Shown here one piece after another: positions 6,203 through 6,219 of a stretch of DNA of 6,219 bases. The stretch spans positions 1 to 6,219 of the forward strand of contig CAJGEA010000116.1 of assembly GCA_904502015.1 (NCBI GenBank), in the 5' to 3' direction. A program made the position numbers and the translations under genes. The stretch's first letter is position 1. Every line of letters starts with the position of its first letter. The notes under the pieces are model-generated. The model searched no databases and was not told where the DNA came from. It saw nothing but the letters and a program-made list of their open reading frames with translations. Source of the DNA: an uncultured Clostridia bacterium (GTDB lineage: Bacteria; Bacillota; Clostridia; Oscillospirales; CAG-272).

Positions 6203-6219
6203 TCCAGAACCCTTCGCGA

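Overview
The window looks like a piece of chromosome from a Gram-positive, GC-rich member of the Firmicutes, most likely a gut-type Clostridia. The evidence is AAGGAG-type ribosome sites 6 to 9 bases before each start, near-consensus sigma-A promoters, GC-rich genes with AT-rich gaps, a BioY-type biotin transporter, and a palindromic intergenic repeat of a style common in such genomes. The assignment is an inference from style, not from a marker gene.

Layout. Bases 1-355 contain no gene. They hold two tandem minus-strand promoters, each TTGACA-17-TATAAT with A/T-rich sequence upstream, and a leader box at the edge that resembles Firmicute rRNA leaders. An rRNA operon probably begins just beyond base 1, reading left. 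Bases 356-2417, minus strand, are a two-gene unit: a TIM-barrel sugar phosphate isomerase/epimerase-family protein (1605-2417), then a Gfo/Idh/MocA-family NAD(P)-dependent oxidoreductase (356-1525). The unit runs from a strong promoter at 2469-2497 to a hairpin at 311-338. Bases 2526-3110, minus strand, encode BioY with its own promoter at 3148-3176. Bases 3292-6057, plus strand, encode a 921-residue P-type calcium-transporting ATPase resembling the plasma-membrane (type IIB) group. Bases 6058-6219 hold three consecutive inverted repeats and no gene.

How the genes relate. The oxidoreductase and isomerase-like protein are likely to act on the same sugar or polyol; the oxidize-then-rearrange or oxidize-then-eliminate pairing of these two families is known. 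BioY (biotin uptake, needing shared EcfA/A'/T subunits from elsewhere) and the calcium pump are independent units transcribed divergently from a 181-base gap. No CRISPR array, tRNA, transposase, phage gene or defence system was seen. The most notable items are the promoter pair at the left edge, the palindrome cluster at the right edge, and the tyrosine-type active site of the oxidoreductase. Nothing here clearly amounts to an undescribed system.
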